Source of the DNA: Conus ventricosus
Taxonomy: Eukaryota > Mollusca > Gastropoda > Neogastropoda > Conidae
DNA length: 64,000 nt
Direction: 5' to 3'
NCBI GenBank assembly: GCA_018398815.1
Contig: CM031601.1
Location: forward strand, 25,445,395-25,509,394
The notes below the pieces were generated by a model. The model saw nothing but the letters and a program-made list of their open reading frames with translations. It made no database searches and was not told where the DNA came from. Numbering within the stretch: position 1 is the first letter of the stretch; each line of letters starts with the position of its first letter. Made by a program: the position numbers and the translations under genes. Positions 21,523-32,848 of this stretch are shown here, in pieces.

Positions 21523-24500
21523 TTATGCTGTTCTCCAATGCCCGATTGCATATGAAAACTCTGGATTAACAAACACACGTTTTGTGTTTGTTCTATCTAA
21601 TGACTTCTTTGTTACAACAGTTGTGTTAATCTTATGTAGATTAGATCGTAGTTTTACGTTGTCATGACAAAAAGTCTTATTGCCAAACAATGCTTCTTTG
21701 TAGTTGTCATGCGATATGCTCGACTGCACAACACTGCAAGATATTCCTTTTGCTTTCTTAATGGTTTTCTCCTGGCTAGAAATACTGTACATTTTTGACC
21801 TTAACCCAACAAACTCCTTGATCACCTTTCCAGATAATTCATTCTTCATCTTTCCTAAAACCTTCTTATTAGTAATTGAATGCAAAGGCGAATCTTTAGG
21901 GTAATCGGATGTGTCATACCCTCCCGCATGCCCTTTAGCTACTTCTAATTCCATGTCTTTATAGATATCTTCAGTAGGGATATCTATAACAAAACTGTCT
22001 GTATCTGTGTAAAGTACTTTGGACTCTGGATACGAGGGTTTAAAGTAGTCATAAAGAAATTCTAACATCAAAAGCTTTGATAATTCTAAAACAGTAAACC
22101 CAATAAAAACGGGCTTATCCAATTTGACTTTCTTTTTTTTCATCATTATGCCAAAAAGCTGATCATGAAATCTTCTGAAGTCCTGATAATTTGGTTTTGA
22201 AGTCAGCTTAATTGCTTCGTTCTCTCTGGTGACCAATCTGACATCTTTACGCTTGTGCGGATTCTCCATAGTCTTTCCGAAACAGCTGTTGTTCATTAGC
22301 TTGAAAAAGTCTTTTTCTGAAGCATCTGTGGATTTAGTTCTGAGATCAGTGTTCTTCATGATGTATGGTTTCATGAACTGTTCTTGATCAAAAGCAATTA
22401 CACGATGAACAGCCGTCAACTTCAAACCATGTCTTAAATAAAATTGTAGAAGTCTGTAATGACATACATAATTTTTTTTGCCTCGAAGATTAGGCACAAG
22501 TTTAGGCGGCTCTGTTTTCGCCATCTTTAGACTTTCTGCTGCTAATGGATAGTCATTATGCAGGTCATGGAGTTCGTGAGGATATTCTAAGTCAACTTCT
22601 AGAATGAAACCACGCTGTTGACCCGGTGTCAAACTGCTCAACCACTTTAATGCTTTTTGAATATTATTTGTACCGCCACCTGTGTACATTTTAAAGTTGC
22701 GTAATGGAAGCGATTGCGCCATTGCCCATCCATACAGATTGTTTGCATCTAAATACATGAGATAGTTAGACCTTTTACTTGGATCATAGTCGTCCAAGTA
22801 TTTGTTGTTTGCTTTACAGTAATGATGCGACGCCATACTAATTCCACCACGCAATCCGTTTTCAATCATCTGAATCATTGGTAGGTCAGACAATAAATCA
22901 ATCTTTACTCCAGTAAACTTTAAGAAAGCATCCCAACTCATCCCGGGCGCAGAAATGTAATGCGCGGGATCCAGGCTATAATGTTTCATGCAGGTCTTTC
23001 TGTAATTTTCAAAGACGTCTGCCAACAAACATGTATCGGCCATCAAGTATGCATCATGATAGTCTCCCATCGTTTTTACACTCTAACTTCTGCCACGCAT
23101 CTTGAGCATGCTGGTAATCGGAATCACTGATGTCCTTTCCTCTAAGACTAGAAAAGAACGCGCCTTTAGGCGGAAGCGTATCTTCGCCAAACCTTTCCCA
23201 ACTGTTCATGTACTCATAAGGGTAAACGCCCTTTCTAACAAGAGTTGGGTCAAAATATTCTTCCGTTATTGGGCAGGACTTTAAGGACATAGCCAGCGAC
23301 TCTAACGAACCCATCATGTGTTGCATAGAGTCATAAAAATACATGTTATTTAAAGTGAAACACATGTACTTTTCTGATGACTGTGCAATGCATGTTATTC
23401 TGAAGGCGCTGGTTACTGCTTGCATTATAAGGTGAGAGTCGTAACCTCGCAAGTTATGAAAGAAGATGGGAAGCTTCCATGTCTTTGGTTCAAACTTTAG
23501 TTGAAGATTGCATTTACTGTGCGCTGCTCCTCTGAACTTCCCACTAATGTGATCATGGTCTCTTACTGTTGGATTCGCTGCGTCTGATGAGAGGCCTAAA
23601 CCACAAATCCAACAATGTGTGGCTGAGTCATACTGTTCTTGGTCTTCAGGCGTCATCATGATTTCAGATAAATTCAGATTATTAGAACAATCATTACGCA
23701 CTTGCTGCATGCGCTGTAAAAATCTTCTAGCCGCATTTGGTCCTCTGTATAATTCTGGCGTTGAATGAGCGCCATCCGACCTGACAACAATGAAAGCAAA
23801 TGAACAAATCTGATGATTACTCACAAAGGCTGTTTTTGGAAGTTTCTGTGGGTTGGCCCCTCATAAGGAACAATGAGTGATTCGAAGTCTGCGTAAACAA
23901 TGTATGGAGAATTTTGCATCCGTTTCCAGTTCTTAAAACTAACTTTACTGCCTTCTGGGGCGTAATTAGTTCTGTATTACAGTCAACTGGGCCGATACAA
24001 TGTTTCTTATGTTCGCTTGCGGCTTGAGCGGATGGAATTCTTGTTAAACATTTTCTACAGAATTCTTGTTTATGCCCATTCTTTGAAGCATGCTGCATTA
24101 GTTTACTCATTGTGCGTATTAATGTGTAATGTGGTAGCCCTGTTGGTGAAAACATCAGTAGTAAGTCCACATGGCTTTTGTCTGGTTCGCCAATCGTTGG
24201 ACTGTTCTTGGACACTTTAATCGGCACCAAATTTGTTTCCTCATCCCATGTGTAGATATTAACAGTTATTGGTTTGTTTTGTTCTTCAAACTGATCAATT
24301 TTGTCCACGCTAACGGGAAAGGATATTCCACTAAAGTTAAGATCATTGACGTAAGGCTTATAGTTAGACACTCTCTCTGCGTTTTTGCGGGCGTAATGCA
24401 GCCTTGCGAGAACACACCACATAAAACATTTGTTGTCTGTATTCTTTATGTTTAAAACTGCTCTTTTTGCAAGTAATGCTGGAGGTAGTGGAATGTAAGC

Positions 24501-25007
24501 CTTACCAACAATTGGCGCATACTTAGCCTGTTTTAATCTGATCTCTAAGACTTCGCCCTCTGACCAACCAGAGCCTCTCATTTTGGCTTCTTCAGCGGCC
24601 ACATCAAACTGTGTAAGCAGCTGGTCTGCCCAACCAGGTGTTAAGTCATTATGAGAAAGAATAGTCTGTTGTTTAGTCGAGACCCAGACTTCTAGATTTT
24701 CTTCATTTATTGTTACATAGTCGATTAAAACAGCTAACATTACTTTAACTGGCGGGTCTATTGTTAGTTTACCTGGAACTTGAGAAATAGCATAACCAAC
24801 GCTTGCCCGTACGTTTGCTGGATCAATGACTTCTAAATCAATATCATTCAGTGCTCTTGATAAATCTTCTTCCTTACGCATTGCTTCAAACAATTCATCT
24901 GGACCTTCATATATCTTATCCATGCTGAGTTTCTTTTCTAACTCAAAATATTTATTTAAATTAAAAAAATTAATCGATATCAACGGTCTTTTTGCGCTTG
25001 GACTCAT
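21523..25007 (-). CDS. POLB: Polinton-type family B DNA polymerase (element 2), with frameshifts
   Basis: Same architecture as the element 1 enzyme: N-terminal domain; Cys/His domain (KCFMWCVLA near 24,428, HYTLIRT near 24,130); finger CRKCL...HKKHC; YADFES near 23,890; HNH/endonuclease VII-like HCWIC...VRDHDH; HNLRGYDSH near 23,440; YLDANNLYGWAM near 22,740; NNSCFGKTMEN near 22,285; YTDTDSF near 22,005. Protein sequence differs clearly from element 1, so these are separate lineages. Frame changes lie near 23,065, 23,830 and about 23,910-23,950. The start may be 25,007 or the internal Met at 24,923, which fits element 1 better. It points inward from the integrase side, unlike element 1. Confidence 0.88.
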
Positions 25008-25037
25008 AAACTAAAGTATAAACACCCTTTGGCGTTG

Positions 25038-25670
25038 TTAATGTGAGCTGTTTAGAACAGAGTTTAATGTCTCGTCTACTCTTTTTAAACATTCCTTTTT
25101 TATCTGCTCGGTGTCAGGCTGTTGAGAAAAAGTTGTCCTTGCCTTTCTTTGAAGATCAAACTTTTGTCTTTTGTAGTCATCAAAATCGGCCTGTAAACGA
25201 TTAAATTCTTCATCCGTGATGTTTGAGTCAGCCAGTGCTTTATTTATAATCAGCTTAAAGGAACTAAGTTTAGCTGTTATGAGTTGAACCATAGCTGTGT
25301 GCTTTTGGAGTTTAGTTTTTAATTTTTTGCTAGCTGCACCTACAGCTAATGAACACAGGCCAAGAGCTAAAGACAAACCGCCTAGAGGTAAAGCTGCGGG
25401 TGCACCAACACCTGTTGCTAAGAGACCAACACTCGTTCCTGCTGATGCAGCGCTTATAGTTGATGCTCCAGTATTAACATAGGTAACAGCATTAAAGGCG
25501 GCAGAATACCTTCGTTTGGTTTTGCTGTATTTTGAAAGGTCTTGCTCTAGTACTTGCTGCATTTGCGTAATGTTTGTTAATCTGAAAGTTTTTATATTAG
25601 GGCTTTCTACTATCCCTTCTTCTGGCGACTCTGGCGCTGTAGGCACATTTGGATAAACCTGAACAGACAT
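25038..25670 (-). CDS. Gly/Ala-rich membrane protein with helical tail (element 2)
   Basis: Intact 210-aa frame. A Pro/Glu-rich N terminus is followed by a helical stretch (TQMQQVLEQDL), the hydrophobic Gly/Ala block (GLLATGVGAPAALPLGGLSL), KLQKHTAMVQLITAKL, SNITDEEFNRLQ and a charged tail. Close relative of 15,679-16,243, but with about 20 more N-terminal residues. It lies between polymerase and major capsid candidate on the same strand, so it is probably transcribed with the structural genes. Membrane insertion inferred; role unknown. Confidence 0.75.
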   Translation of the reverse strand: MSVQVYPNVPTAPESPEEGIVESPNIKTFRLTNITQMQQVLEQDLSKYSKTKRRYSAAFNAVTYVNTGASTISAASAGTSVGLLATGVGAPAALPLGGLSLALGLCSLAVGAASKKLKTKLQKHTAMVQLITAKLSSFKLIINKALADSNITDEEFNRLQADFDDYKRQKFDLQRKARTTFSQQPDTEQIKKECLKRVDETLNSVLNSSH

Positions 25671-25694
25671 GCTTTTTATAAAATAAAAAATAAT

Positions 25695-26963
25695 TTAGTA
25701 TACTGTATCTTTAAGTCTGTTATCTTTAATATTTAGCTGCGCATCATATATTAAAAACAAATACACATTAAGCGGTTTATCGGCCTCTTTTTCTTTATCA
25801 ATTTGAATGTTTATTATGTCTCTAACATCTCTCCCGCTTCCATGTAACTCATTATCCTCCGTTGACCTTAGGTCAATCCATAAACCGTATTTCGTTGTTA
25901 AATAATGATCAAGTCTAACACTGTGAAGATGTAGATCTTTAGACACAAGGTCAACTGTTGGATTTCTACACCTCCCGCCTCCAAACAGTTTTCTTATTTC
26001 ATCAAAATGCTGATAAGGTTTAAGCCCGCTAGCGTAGATTTGGTTAGGACTACCCTCAATTGTACATTGCACTTTCGTTATTTTGGGATTAACAAAATTT
26101 TCAGTTTGTCTTTTGAATGGTTCTTCATCTTCGCACAGCAATAAAATACCTTTAAGCGATCTTGCTGGGCCACTAAAACTAAAATTCCATATAGTGTCTG
26201 CCCTGCTTTTAGGATATTTAGAATGATGAATCACTCTTTCGTAATATATTGCTAATTTTGACTTATATTGTTGCTCAATCAGCCTCGCTAAGTTAGGGTT
26301 GCTAACAACGTCAAACTCTAACGAGATGTCAGAAATGCTGTACTTTGCTTCGGTGTCTGCAGATAGAATAACATATTTGTAGTCATTAAAAGTTAGTTCA
26401 TATGACAATCGGTCTTGTAATGCTCCTTGAAAGTATGGGGCATGCGCTTTTAACAACTCAAAATCTAAGGGAATGGAAAAGCGATTTCCAAACGCATAAT
26501 TTACAGCTTCATACCTTTTGCCGGCTTCAGCATCTGCGGTGCCTATTCTATGTTTTAGTGCATCTTCATTTTCGATTCCTTGAAACGCAAGATCGGCCCT
26601 TTCGTTCCCGGTTAGCCATAAATCAGAATAGGTTAAAAATATGTCTGCATTATGTAAAGAAAATACTTCTTGCCCCTCAAGTTTTATAGAAATTCTCTTA
26701 ACGATTGCCCGTCCCAGATTCTGGACAACCGTCCTGTTGGGGTCTGTTGTTGAAGCGAGTTCTATTTTGAAAGTAAGTCGCGCAGAGCCTGGCACAATCA
26801 CTTCATCCGCTCCTAGGTCTGGAAATTTAACAGTAAGAATTTGATCTGCATCAATAGTAGATGGATTATTTGGAACAGTAATATTCCGTTTATTTCCCTT
26901 CACGGCATGGGGCTCTTTCAGTTTTCTATGCGGGTTAAGAATCGAGCCATATGCTTGTGACAT
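25695..26963 (-). CDS. putative major capsid protein (jelly-roll type)
   Basis: Intact 422-aa frame, all-beta in character. Features expected of a double jelly-roll capsid protein: an IPLDFELLKAHAPYFQGALQ segment (residues about 165-185) followed by a beta-rich stretch, like the 'PLPF...ALQ' segment of large DNA virus capsid proteins; and a C-terminal VYLFLIYDAQLNI strand. No enzyme motif and no signal peptide. It starts MSQAYGSILN, 24 bases upstream of the next minus-strand gene, and is divergent from the 27,051 gene. No counterpart in element 1. The capsid call rests on pattern and gene context, not a structure comparison. Confidence 0.6.
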   Translation of the reverse strand: MSQAYGSILNPHRKLKEPHAVKGNKRNITVPNNPSTIDADQILTVKFPDLGADEVIVPGSARLTFKIELASTTDPNRTVVQNLGRAIVKRISIKLEGQEVFSLHNADIFLTYSDLWLTGNERADLAFQGIENEDALKHRIGTADAEAGKRYEAVNYAFGNRFSIPLDFELLKAHAPYFQGALQDRLSYELTFNDYKYVILSADTEAKYSISDISLEFDVVSNPNLARLIEQQYKSKLAIYYERVIHHSKYPKSRADTIWNFSFSGPARSLKGILLLCEDEEPFKRQTENFVNPKITKVQCTIEGSPNQIYASGLKPYQHFDEIRKLFGGGRCRNPTVDLVSKDLHLHSVRLDHYLTTKYGLWIDLRSTEDNELHGSGRDVRDIINIQIDKEKEADKPLNVYLFLIYDAQLNIKDNRLKDTVY

Positions 26964-27050
26964 TTTTTTATAAACAAAATAAAAAAGTTAATTATTTAAA
27001 AACATGGCAGGCATTGAAGGTGAAGATTTTAATTTAATCCTGGAGACGAC

Positions 27051-28226
27051 ATGAGTGATTCCCCTTGGGAGCAGCATCGCACAAGGCTCTCAATACATGA
27101 TGAATTAGTAGAAGCGCGGCAAAGGCGTGATTTAACAGAAAGTAAGGTCAGATCAGTATACCAAAGTTTAGGACTAGAACTTCCCGAAACTATATACCCT
27201 GATGATTTTGAACTAAAAGATAACCATTTGTATGTGAAAATCAAGCAAGGACAACTTTTTCAGCTTACACATAAACGAGACTCATCAAAGTTTATAGGCA
27301 TGGGTACAATCAAAAAACACCTTCAGGAGGAAGTTCGAAATCGCCTTGGCTTTACTAAACCAAAATTAGATGTGGAGGCAGTTGCTAAACTTCAAAACAT
27401 ACAACAAGAACTCCCAACAGATAACCAAATGCAAAACATGGAACTTGAAGATTTAAGTCAAGCAGCGGGCGAAATAAATCAAGCAATAGAAGCAGAAACC
27501 ACTAAAGAAGAAGAAAGAGCATTACAAACTATACGCGAACCACAGCTACCTATGAGAGAATTATTAGCCCTTGATCGTACTTTAAGAACCATCAAAGGGG
27601 AATTATCAAACAATTTAGCAAAACTAAGTGAACTAAAGGAGCGTATAGAAAAAGAAAAAGAAAAACTCGCTGAGGCTGACGACGCCAACTTAGGACCTAA
27701 GGTTAAAGAAAGAATAAAACAAAGACTAAAAGATCTTGAAATACAAAGATCAGCAAGACTAGAAGTGACGACTACTAACCGAGACCAATTACGAACTCAA
27801 GTGAACAGAATAAGAGAAACTATCGAAAAAATTTTATATGAAGACGCGACGCTAGCAGAACGAATAAGAACATTGTTTAGAGAGCAAGGCGTCACATTAG
27901 CAAGTGTTATAACAGCTTTAGGATTTGCAATAAGTACACTGGTGATGGCTATTACAGGCGGCGGTGGTCAAAGTTCAGTGCCTCCCCCGCCATCTCCTCC
28001 ATCACCGCCTGATAAATCATGGGTAAAAAAACAGCTTGATCATCTTGCGAGTTTATTAAAAAAATTAGCCGGTAAAGCTATAGACTCTTTACCTGGTATA
28101 TTAGGGAGTATCGTTAGCTGGCTTTTGTCTACTGCAAGCAAAGTAGTTGGCTTTATGGCCGAGCACTTATGGGCATTAGTTCTCTTAATAGTTGGGTTAC
28201 TATTTAGTAACATAAAGACCAAGTAA
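27051..28226 (+). CDS. 391-aa coiled-coil and membrane protein
   Basis: Intact frame. N-terminal globular region (about 1-110), long coiled coil (about 165-280, e.g. LSELKERIEKEKEKLAEA), a hydrophobic segment (ASVITALGFAISTLVMAI, about 285-305), a Pro-rich linker (PPPPSPPSPP), then an amphipathic and strongly hydrophobic C-terminal region (LPGILGSIVSWLLS; LWALVLLIVGLLF). A short upstream frame from ATG 27,004 ends at a TGA overlapping this ATG and may be an extra N terminus. Divergent from the capsid gene. Topology suggests a virion membrane or entry/tail component; no named family. Confidence 0.65.
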   Translation: MSDSPWEQHRTRLSIHDELVEARQRRDLTESKVRSVYQSLGLELPETIYPDDFELKDNHLYVKIKQGQLFQLTHKRDSSKFIGMGTIKKHLQEEVRNRLGFTKPKLDVEAVAKLQNIQQELPTDNQMQNMELEDLSQAAGEINQAIEAETTKEEERALQTIREPQLPMRELLALDRTLRTIKGELSNNLAKLSELKERIEKEKEKLAEADDANLGPKVKERIKQRLKDLEIQRSARLEVTTTNRDQLRTQVNRIRETIEKILYEDATLAERIRTLFREQGVTLASVITALGFAISTLVMAITGGGGQSSVPPPPSPPSPPDKSWVKKQLDHLASLLKKLAGKAIDSLPGILGSIVSWLLSTASKVVGFMAEHLWALVLLIVGLLFSNIKTK

Positions 28227-28229
28227 TCC

Positions 28230-29396
28230 TAGGCCAGTTAATCCAACAACAAGTGCTGTCTTTTCATATTCATGGTAATTATTTTTTAACTTCAACAGTC
28301 TTTGGGCTTTGGACCTCAGGGATTGGATGACTTAATCTTGGGGGGTCATCGTGTTTTTTTTATTGTTTGTAATATTACTGGCTCAGAATTTATGTCGTTT
28401 TGTCCGACCTTCTGTTCATTACCTGCCACAAGGATTTCATTATTGTAGTTTATTATTGTACCTATCTGGAGTCTGAGGTCAGAAGGCAGCATGTATAAAC
28501 CAGTGCCAACAGCAAAGTCTACTTTTGATCTTGCGTATTGTAAAACATTTTGGTACCTTTTTATACTCGAGGTAAATCAACTGTAGAATTAAATGGCGTC
28601 CTCTAAATTTGCTAAGTATTGTTTTTTGTGCATCAAAACCAGTAGAAGGATTAGTTATGCTCGACCTTGTCTGTGCTTGCGAACCTAGCAAACACCAAAC
28701 GTAAGTACGAATAGAGTCGTTTATTCGTTCTATTCCCGCTCTAGTTAGGCCTTAGAAGTGTCTAAGATAAATGTTGACCATGCTGTTTTATGCTCTTGCT
28801 CTATGGACCCGAGGTGAACACCTGTGCCTGAAGAGAAAGATGTGTAAGGAGGATGCCAGTCATAGTTTATACTTTCTGTGCACGCCCCCAAAATAAGGGT
28901 GCCTAAGCCATGATTAAGATCCGACTTTTGTCTAAAGTCTTCCTTAACATTATATTGAATTCGTTACAGATCCTTTCAAAAGCCTTCATGTCTATTCGGT
29001 TGCAGAATGGATTAAACGGTTTGTCATTTGGTAATGGCGCTTGCAGTTCAGTCAAAATACGTCTGAAGGTGTAATAAAATGAAATCTGTACACTGACCTC
29101 ACCAAGGATCAGGATGATTTAAATGATTGGCATACGACACTCCACACCCAGTTGTTGCACAAAACACAGCAAAGTTTAGCTGGTTCTGATAAAACTGCAT
29201 CGGATGACTGAACCACGCTTTTGCGATGTAGTCTTTTTAATAGGAGGGTTAAGATATCTGTTTAATGGAGTACTCACCTTTACTTGAAAGGTGTCAGTCT
29301 GGTCACAGAAATGTCAAGGGCGTCAGTTGCTATATTTTTAAGATTGTAGTGCGGCCCAACAGAATATTTTGCATCAGTATATTTAAACGCACTCAT
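28230..29396 (-). pseudogene. decayed conserved element gene, possible structural protein
   Basis: From ATG 29,396 the minus strand begins MSAFKYTDAKYSVGPHYNLK and can be followed in changing frames to about 28,250 (e.g. ERINDSIRTYVW near 28,700; ITNPSTGFDAQKT near 28,630). At least eight frame changes and several stops break it. Length of roughly 380 codons, and the segments look conserved-protein-like. Position between the coiled-coil protein and the minor structural genes suggests a capsid or maturation role, unproven. Confidence 0.5.
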
Positions 29397-29415
29397 TTTT
29401 ATTTTGTTTAAAAAA

Positions 29416-30078
29416 ATGTTTGTAACAATAACAACTCAAGACCGTCCTTCGTTTTTAGAACAGCTGTTAAGAACGATTGCGGAACCAAAATGGTTGCGCT
29501 TCATGAAATTTTTTACAAAGTTGTATGGTTAATATAAGCGAAACTAAGAAGAATAATAAGATTAGAAAATATGACAGGGGAAGAAACTTAGTTAGCCAGT
29601 TAACAATACCTGATGGTTATTATGGGTTTGCTCACTAAAAGAAGCAATGAGTAACTTCGACATTACTCTCAAACTTAACAATGCAAATCTACAAACAATA
29701 TTAACATCAAACCTGAAGAAGCAAATTACTTTTTTGATAAAGAGCTAGCTAAAATGTTAGGCTTTGGAGCTGACATTCAGGACACTCAAAGATTTATTGT
29801 TGCACCAGACAAAACTACTTATGAGGGGGAAAGTCCCGCTCGATCTTGCATTACATTCATTACTCTATGTTCATTTAGATGAGCTGAGCACTGATGAAAA
29901 CTTATATGATGGAAGGCCCTCAACTGTTCCAAGAGCTCTTCCGTCAGGGAAAGCTGCATATTGCGATTATGAAATTATACAATTCCCTAATTTACAGTTT
30001 AAAAAGATTAGTTTGCGGGAGGTTGGATCATTTAATATAAAGATCACAGACAAAAACGGGGAAAGTCGTAAAATGTGA
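29416..30078 (+). pseudogene. putative minor capsid (penton-like) protein, broken
   Basis: Starts at MFVTITTQDRPSFLEQLL. A following frame carries VALHEIFYKVVWLN, like the 'GLAEI.YP..W.N' segment of minor capsid proteins in invertebrate Polintons. A middle part (MSNFDITLKLNNANLQ, then ELAKMLGFGADI) and a final open frame to FKKISLREVGSFNIKITDK follow. At least four frame changes between 29,500 and 29,830. Around 220 codons. Same strand as the next structural gene and the ATPase, so probably one transcription unit. Confidence 0.5.
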
Positions 30079-30126
30079 TAACCTGCACATGTTTTGGAAA
30101 TAAAATAATAAACTGTACTAAAAAAT

Positions 30127-30985
30127 AATGTGCGTGGGCCAGAAGAATCGGGAGTTACATTAGCGCCTGTGCGGTGTATAACTTTAGAATTAAAAGACCT
30201 TGCAGACGTTGCGGACTTTGAACAGAACGGTGAAATAGGCACTTTGTATGGTTTTGAGTACACTAAAGATGGTGATTATAAACGCAAAGAGGTTAGCGCA
30301 ACAAAAAGTTTCCTAAACTAGAACAAACTACGCAATGTAGAAGCAAATAATGTTGGCCAGTATGAATAAAAATAGTTCGAAAACCTGACAGCAAATGGCA
30401 CTTAGAACCATATTTAGAATGGGACATAAAATTTGAATTCATAAGCCCATTTACATTTTTTAGCCGTCAAAAAAGTTTCAGAAAAGCATTCAACTCTGGC
30501 CCTTTACATGTAAGTCTTATGCCAGAGGACAATAGTCGGAAAGAGATGAAATAAAGCCGTATGGGAATAAACAGTACATCCTCCACAGAAGAGAATCAGT
30601 TTTAAAAGATGCTTCTACAAAATTACAGTTCATTCCGCAAATGAAATTAGGAGATGCGTTCACAATGATATTTGAAATTTCTGTCTTAAAAGATGAGGGG
30701 AGGGATGGGGTTGTGGGCGTTAGTGACGTCCTTCTAAAAGGAATTCTAATTAGCTGGCAAAACTTAGACGTTGAAAAAACTTAAAGTTACTGTCGTCGTT
30801 CTTAACAATGGTGAGGATATAAGCTCATAACAACAAGCAACAAAATCAATATTGGCTTAAATAGAAACAATCTTACAGAACTAAATTGGATTAATCTTAC
30901 ACATTTAGATCTTAAAGGATTTTATTATACTGAACAAGTTTTGACAGAGAGCATGATAAAAACAATAACTGGATTAGATTAAATT
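30127..30985 (+). pseudogene. putative minor structural protein, broken
   Basis: Opens MRGPEESGVTLAPVRCITLE and passes through several frame changes (30,321; about 30,555; 30,780-30,830). Identifiable pieces are FEFISPFTFFSRQKSFRKAF, QYILHRRESVLKD and LNNGEDIS; it ends near 30,985. The C-terminal half is the homologue of 16,255-16,715. The N-terminal half resembles the fragment at 31,761-31,848. About 285 codons. It sits just ahead of the ATPase. Confidence 0.55.
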
Positions 30986-31001
30986 CTGTTATAAAAAAAC
31001 T

Positions 31002-31612
31002 ATGGAGAAGTTAAACTTTATGACAAAAGAGCCTCATTGTTCATTGATTTGTGGACAAACTGGCTGTGGAAAAACAATATTTGTCCTAGACCTATTACAA
31101 ACAGTTTATCGCTATAATTTTGATTATATTGTGATTTTCTGTCCAACACTTGAATGGAACAAGGCATATCACGATAGAAGGTTTATATGGACGGATGACA
31201 AAATATATTTGATTGACCCCACCAATAAGCTAAGTGAGTGTTTAGAATACTTTTATAATTTTTTTTAAGGGAACGCAGACACTATTTATTATAGATGACT
31301 GTTCAGCAGAAAGAGACATAGTCAAAAAGAGAAACACTCTATCAAAACTAGCTTTCAGTGGAAGACATGCTAGATAAGTGTGTGGATTTTATGTCAGAAA
31401 TATAACTCGGTTTTAAAAGACTTTAGAGAACAGTTAAAGACTGTAGTGTTATTTCACATGAAAGACAGAGACTCATTTGAGGAATGTTTGCGCGAAAATG
31501 ATGTTATTGAAAATGATCAGAAAAACACAGGATTAAACAAAAACTAAAATCTAAAAAGTTTAGTAAATTAGTATTGAAAACGGATAATCCTACACAGTAT
31601 GTTTGTTTGTAG
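31002..31612 (+). CDS. ATP: genome-packaging ATPase (FtsK/HerA type)
   Basis: Pumps element DNA into capsids, by family knowledge. Walker A GQTGCGKT is at residues about 17-24, and the Walker B-like LFIIDDCSAERD is near 31,285-31,320. The sensor/arginine region FSGRHAR follows, then a charged tail ending DNPTQYVCL. Frame changes lie near 31,268, 31,375 and 31,530, two next to T or A runs. About 200 codons, usual for Polinton ATPases. It ends 58 bases before the class I hairpin. Confidence 0.85.
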
Positions 31613-31670
31613 ACAATCGTTATTTTTTGGTTATTGAAAGAGAATGTGTGATGGATTATCAAAGAACAGT

Positions 31671-31757
31671 AGAGAACAGGAAAATGCCAATCCTAGGTCG
31701 CATCCGCCCGAAACTAGTTGAGGGCGATGTGAGTTAGATTGCATTTTCCTGTTCTCT
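31671..31757. repeat. class I palindromic hairpin element, copy 2
   Basis: Inverted relative to copy 1 and sharing its ATPase-side flank. Ends AGAGAACAGG/CCTGTTCTCT, apex GAAACTAGTTGA. The other flank is the fragment at 31,761, unlike copy 1. Confidence 0.85.
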
Positions 31758-31760
31758 ACT

Positions 31761-31848
31761 AGTAAGAAAGGGGCCTGCATTCAAAGCCTTTCTGAAATTG
31801 TGTTTTTTATCAAAGTATAATTGGGCTTCGCAAGCGAATTTAAATCCC
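31761..31848 (-). pseudogene. N-terminal-side fragment of the element 1-type minor structural gene
   Basis: The minus strand reads FKFACEAQLYFDKKHNF then RKALNAGPFLT up to the hairpin. This is homologous to FEFISPFTFFSRQKSF...FNSGPLHV of the gene at 30,127. It runs into the N gap at its upstream end. Confidence 0.6.
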
Positions 31849-32848
31849 NNNNNNNNNNNNNNNNNNNNNNNNNNNNNNNNNNNNNNNNNNNNNNNNNNNN
31901 NNNNNNNNNNNNNNNNNNNNNNNNNNNNNNNNNNNNNNNNNNNNNNNNNNNNNNNNNNNNNNNNNNNNNNNNNNNNNNNNNNNNNNNNNNNNNNNNNNNN
32001 NNNNNNNNNNNNNNNNNNNNNNNNNNNNNNNNNNNNNNNNNNNNNNNNNNNNNNNNNNNNNNNNNNNNNNNNNNNNNNNNNNNNNNNNNNNNNNNNNNNN
32101 NNNNNNNNNNNNNNNNNNNNNNNNNNNNNNNNNNNNNNNNNNNNNNNNNNNNNNNNNNNNNNNNNNNNNNNNNNNNNNNNNNNNNNNNNNNNNNNNNNNN
32201 NNNNNNNNNNNNNNNNNNNNNNNNNNNNNNNNNNNNNNNNNNNNNNNNNNNNNNNNNNNNNNNNNNNNNNNNNNNNNNNNNNNNNNNNNNNNNNNNNNNN
32301 NNNNNNNNNNNNNNNNNNNNNNNNNNNNNNNNNNNNNNNNNNNNNNNNNNNNNNNNNNNNNNNNNNNNNNNNNNNNNNNNNNNNNNNNNNNNNNNNNNNN
32401 NNNNNNNNNNNNNNNNNNNNNNNNNNNNNNNNNNNNNNNNNNNNNNNNNNNNNNNNNNNNNNNNNNNNNNNNNNNNNNNNNNNNNNNNNNNNNNNNNNNN
32501 NNNNNNNNNNNNNNNNNNNNNNNNNNNNNNNNNNNNNNNNNNNNNNNNNNNNNNNNNNNNNNNNNNNNNNNNNNNNNNNNNNNNNNNNNNNNNNNNNNNN
32601 NNNNNNNNNNNNNNNNNNNNNNNNNNNNNNNNNNNNNNNNNNNNNNNNNNNNNNNNNNNNNNNNNNNNNNNNNNNNNNNNNNNNNNNNNNNNNNNNNNNN
32701 NNNNNNNNNNNNNNNNNNNNNNNNNNNNNNNNNNNNNNNNNNNNNNNNNNNNNNNNNNNNNNNNNNNNNNNNNNNNNNNNNNNNNNNNNNNNNNNNNNNN
32801 NNNNNNNNNNNNNNNNNNNNNNNNNNNNNNNNNNNNNNNNNNNNNNNN
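31849..32848. other. assembly gap (1000 N)
   Basis: Exactly 1000 N, so the true length is unknown. Genes of element 2 between ATPase and right terminal repeat could be missing here. Confidence 1.
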
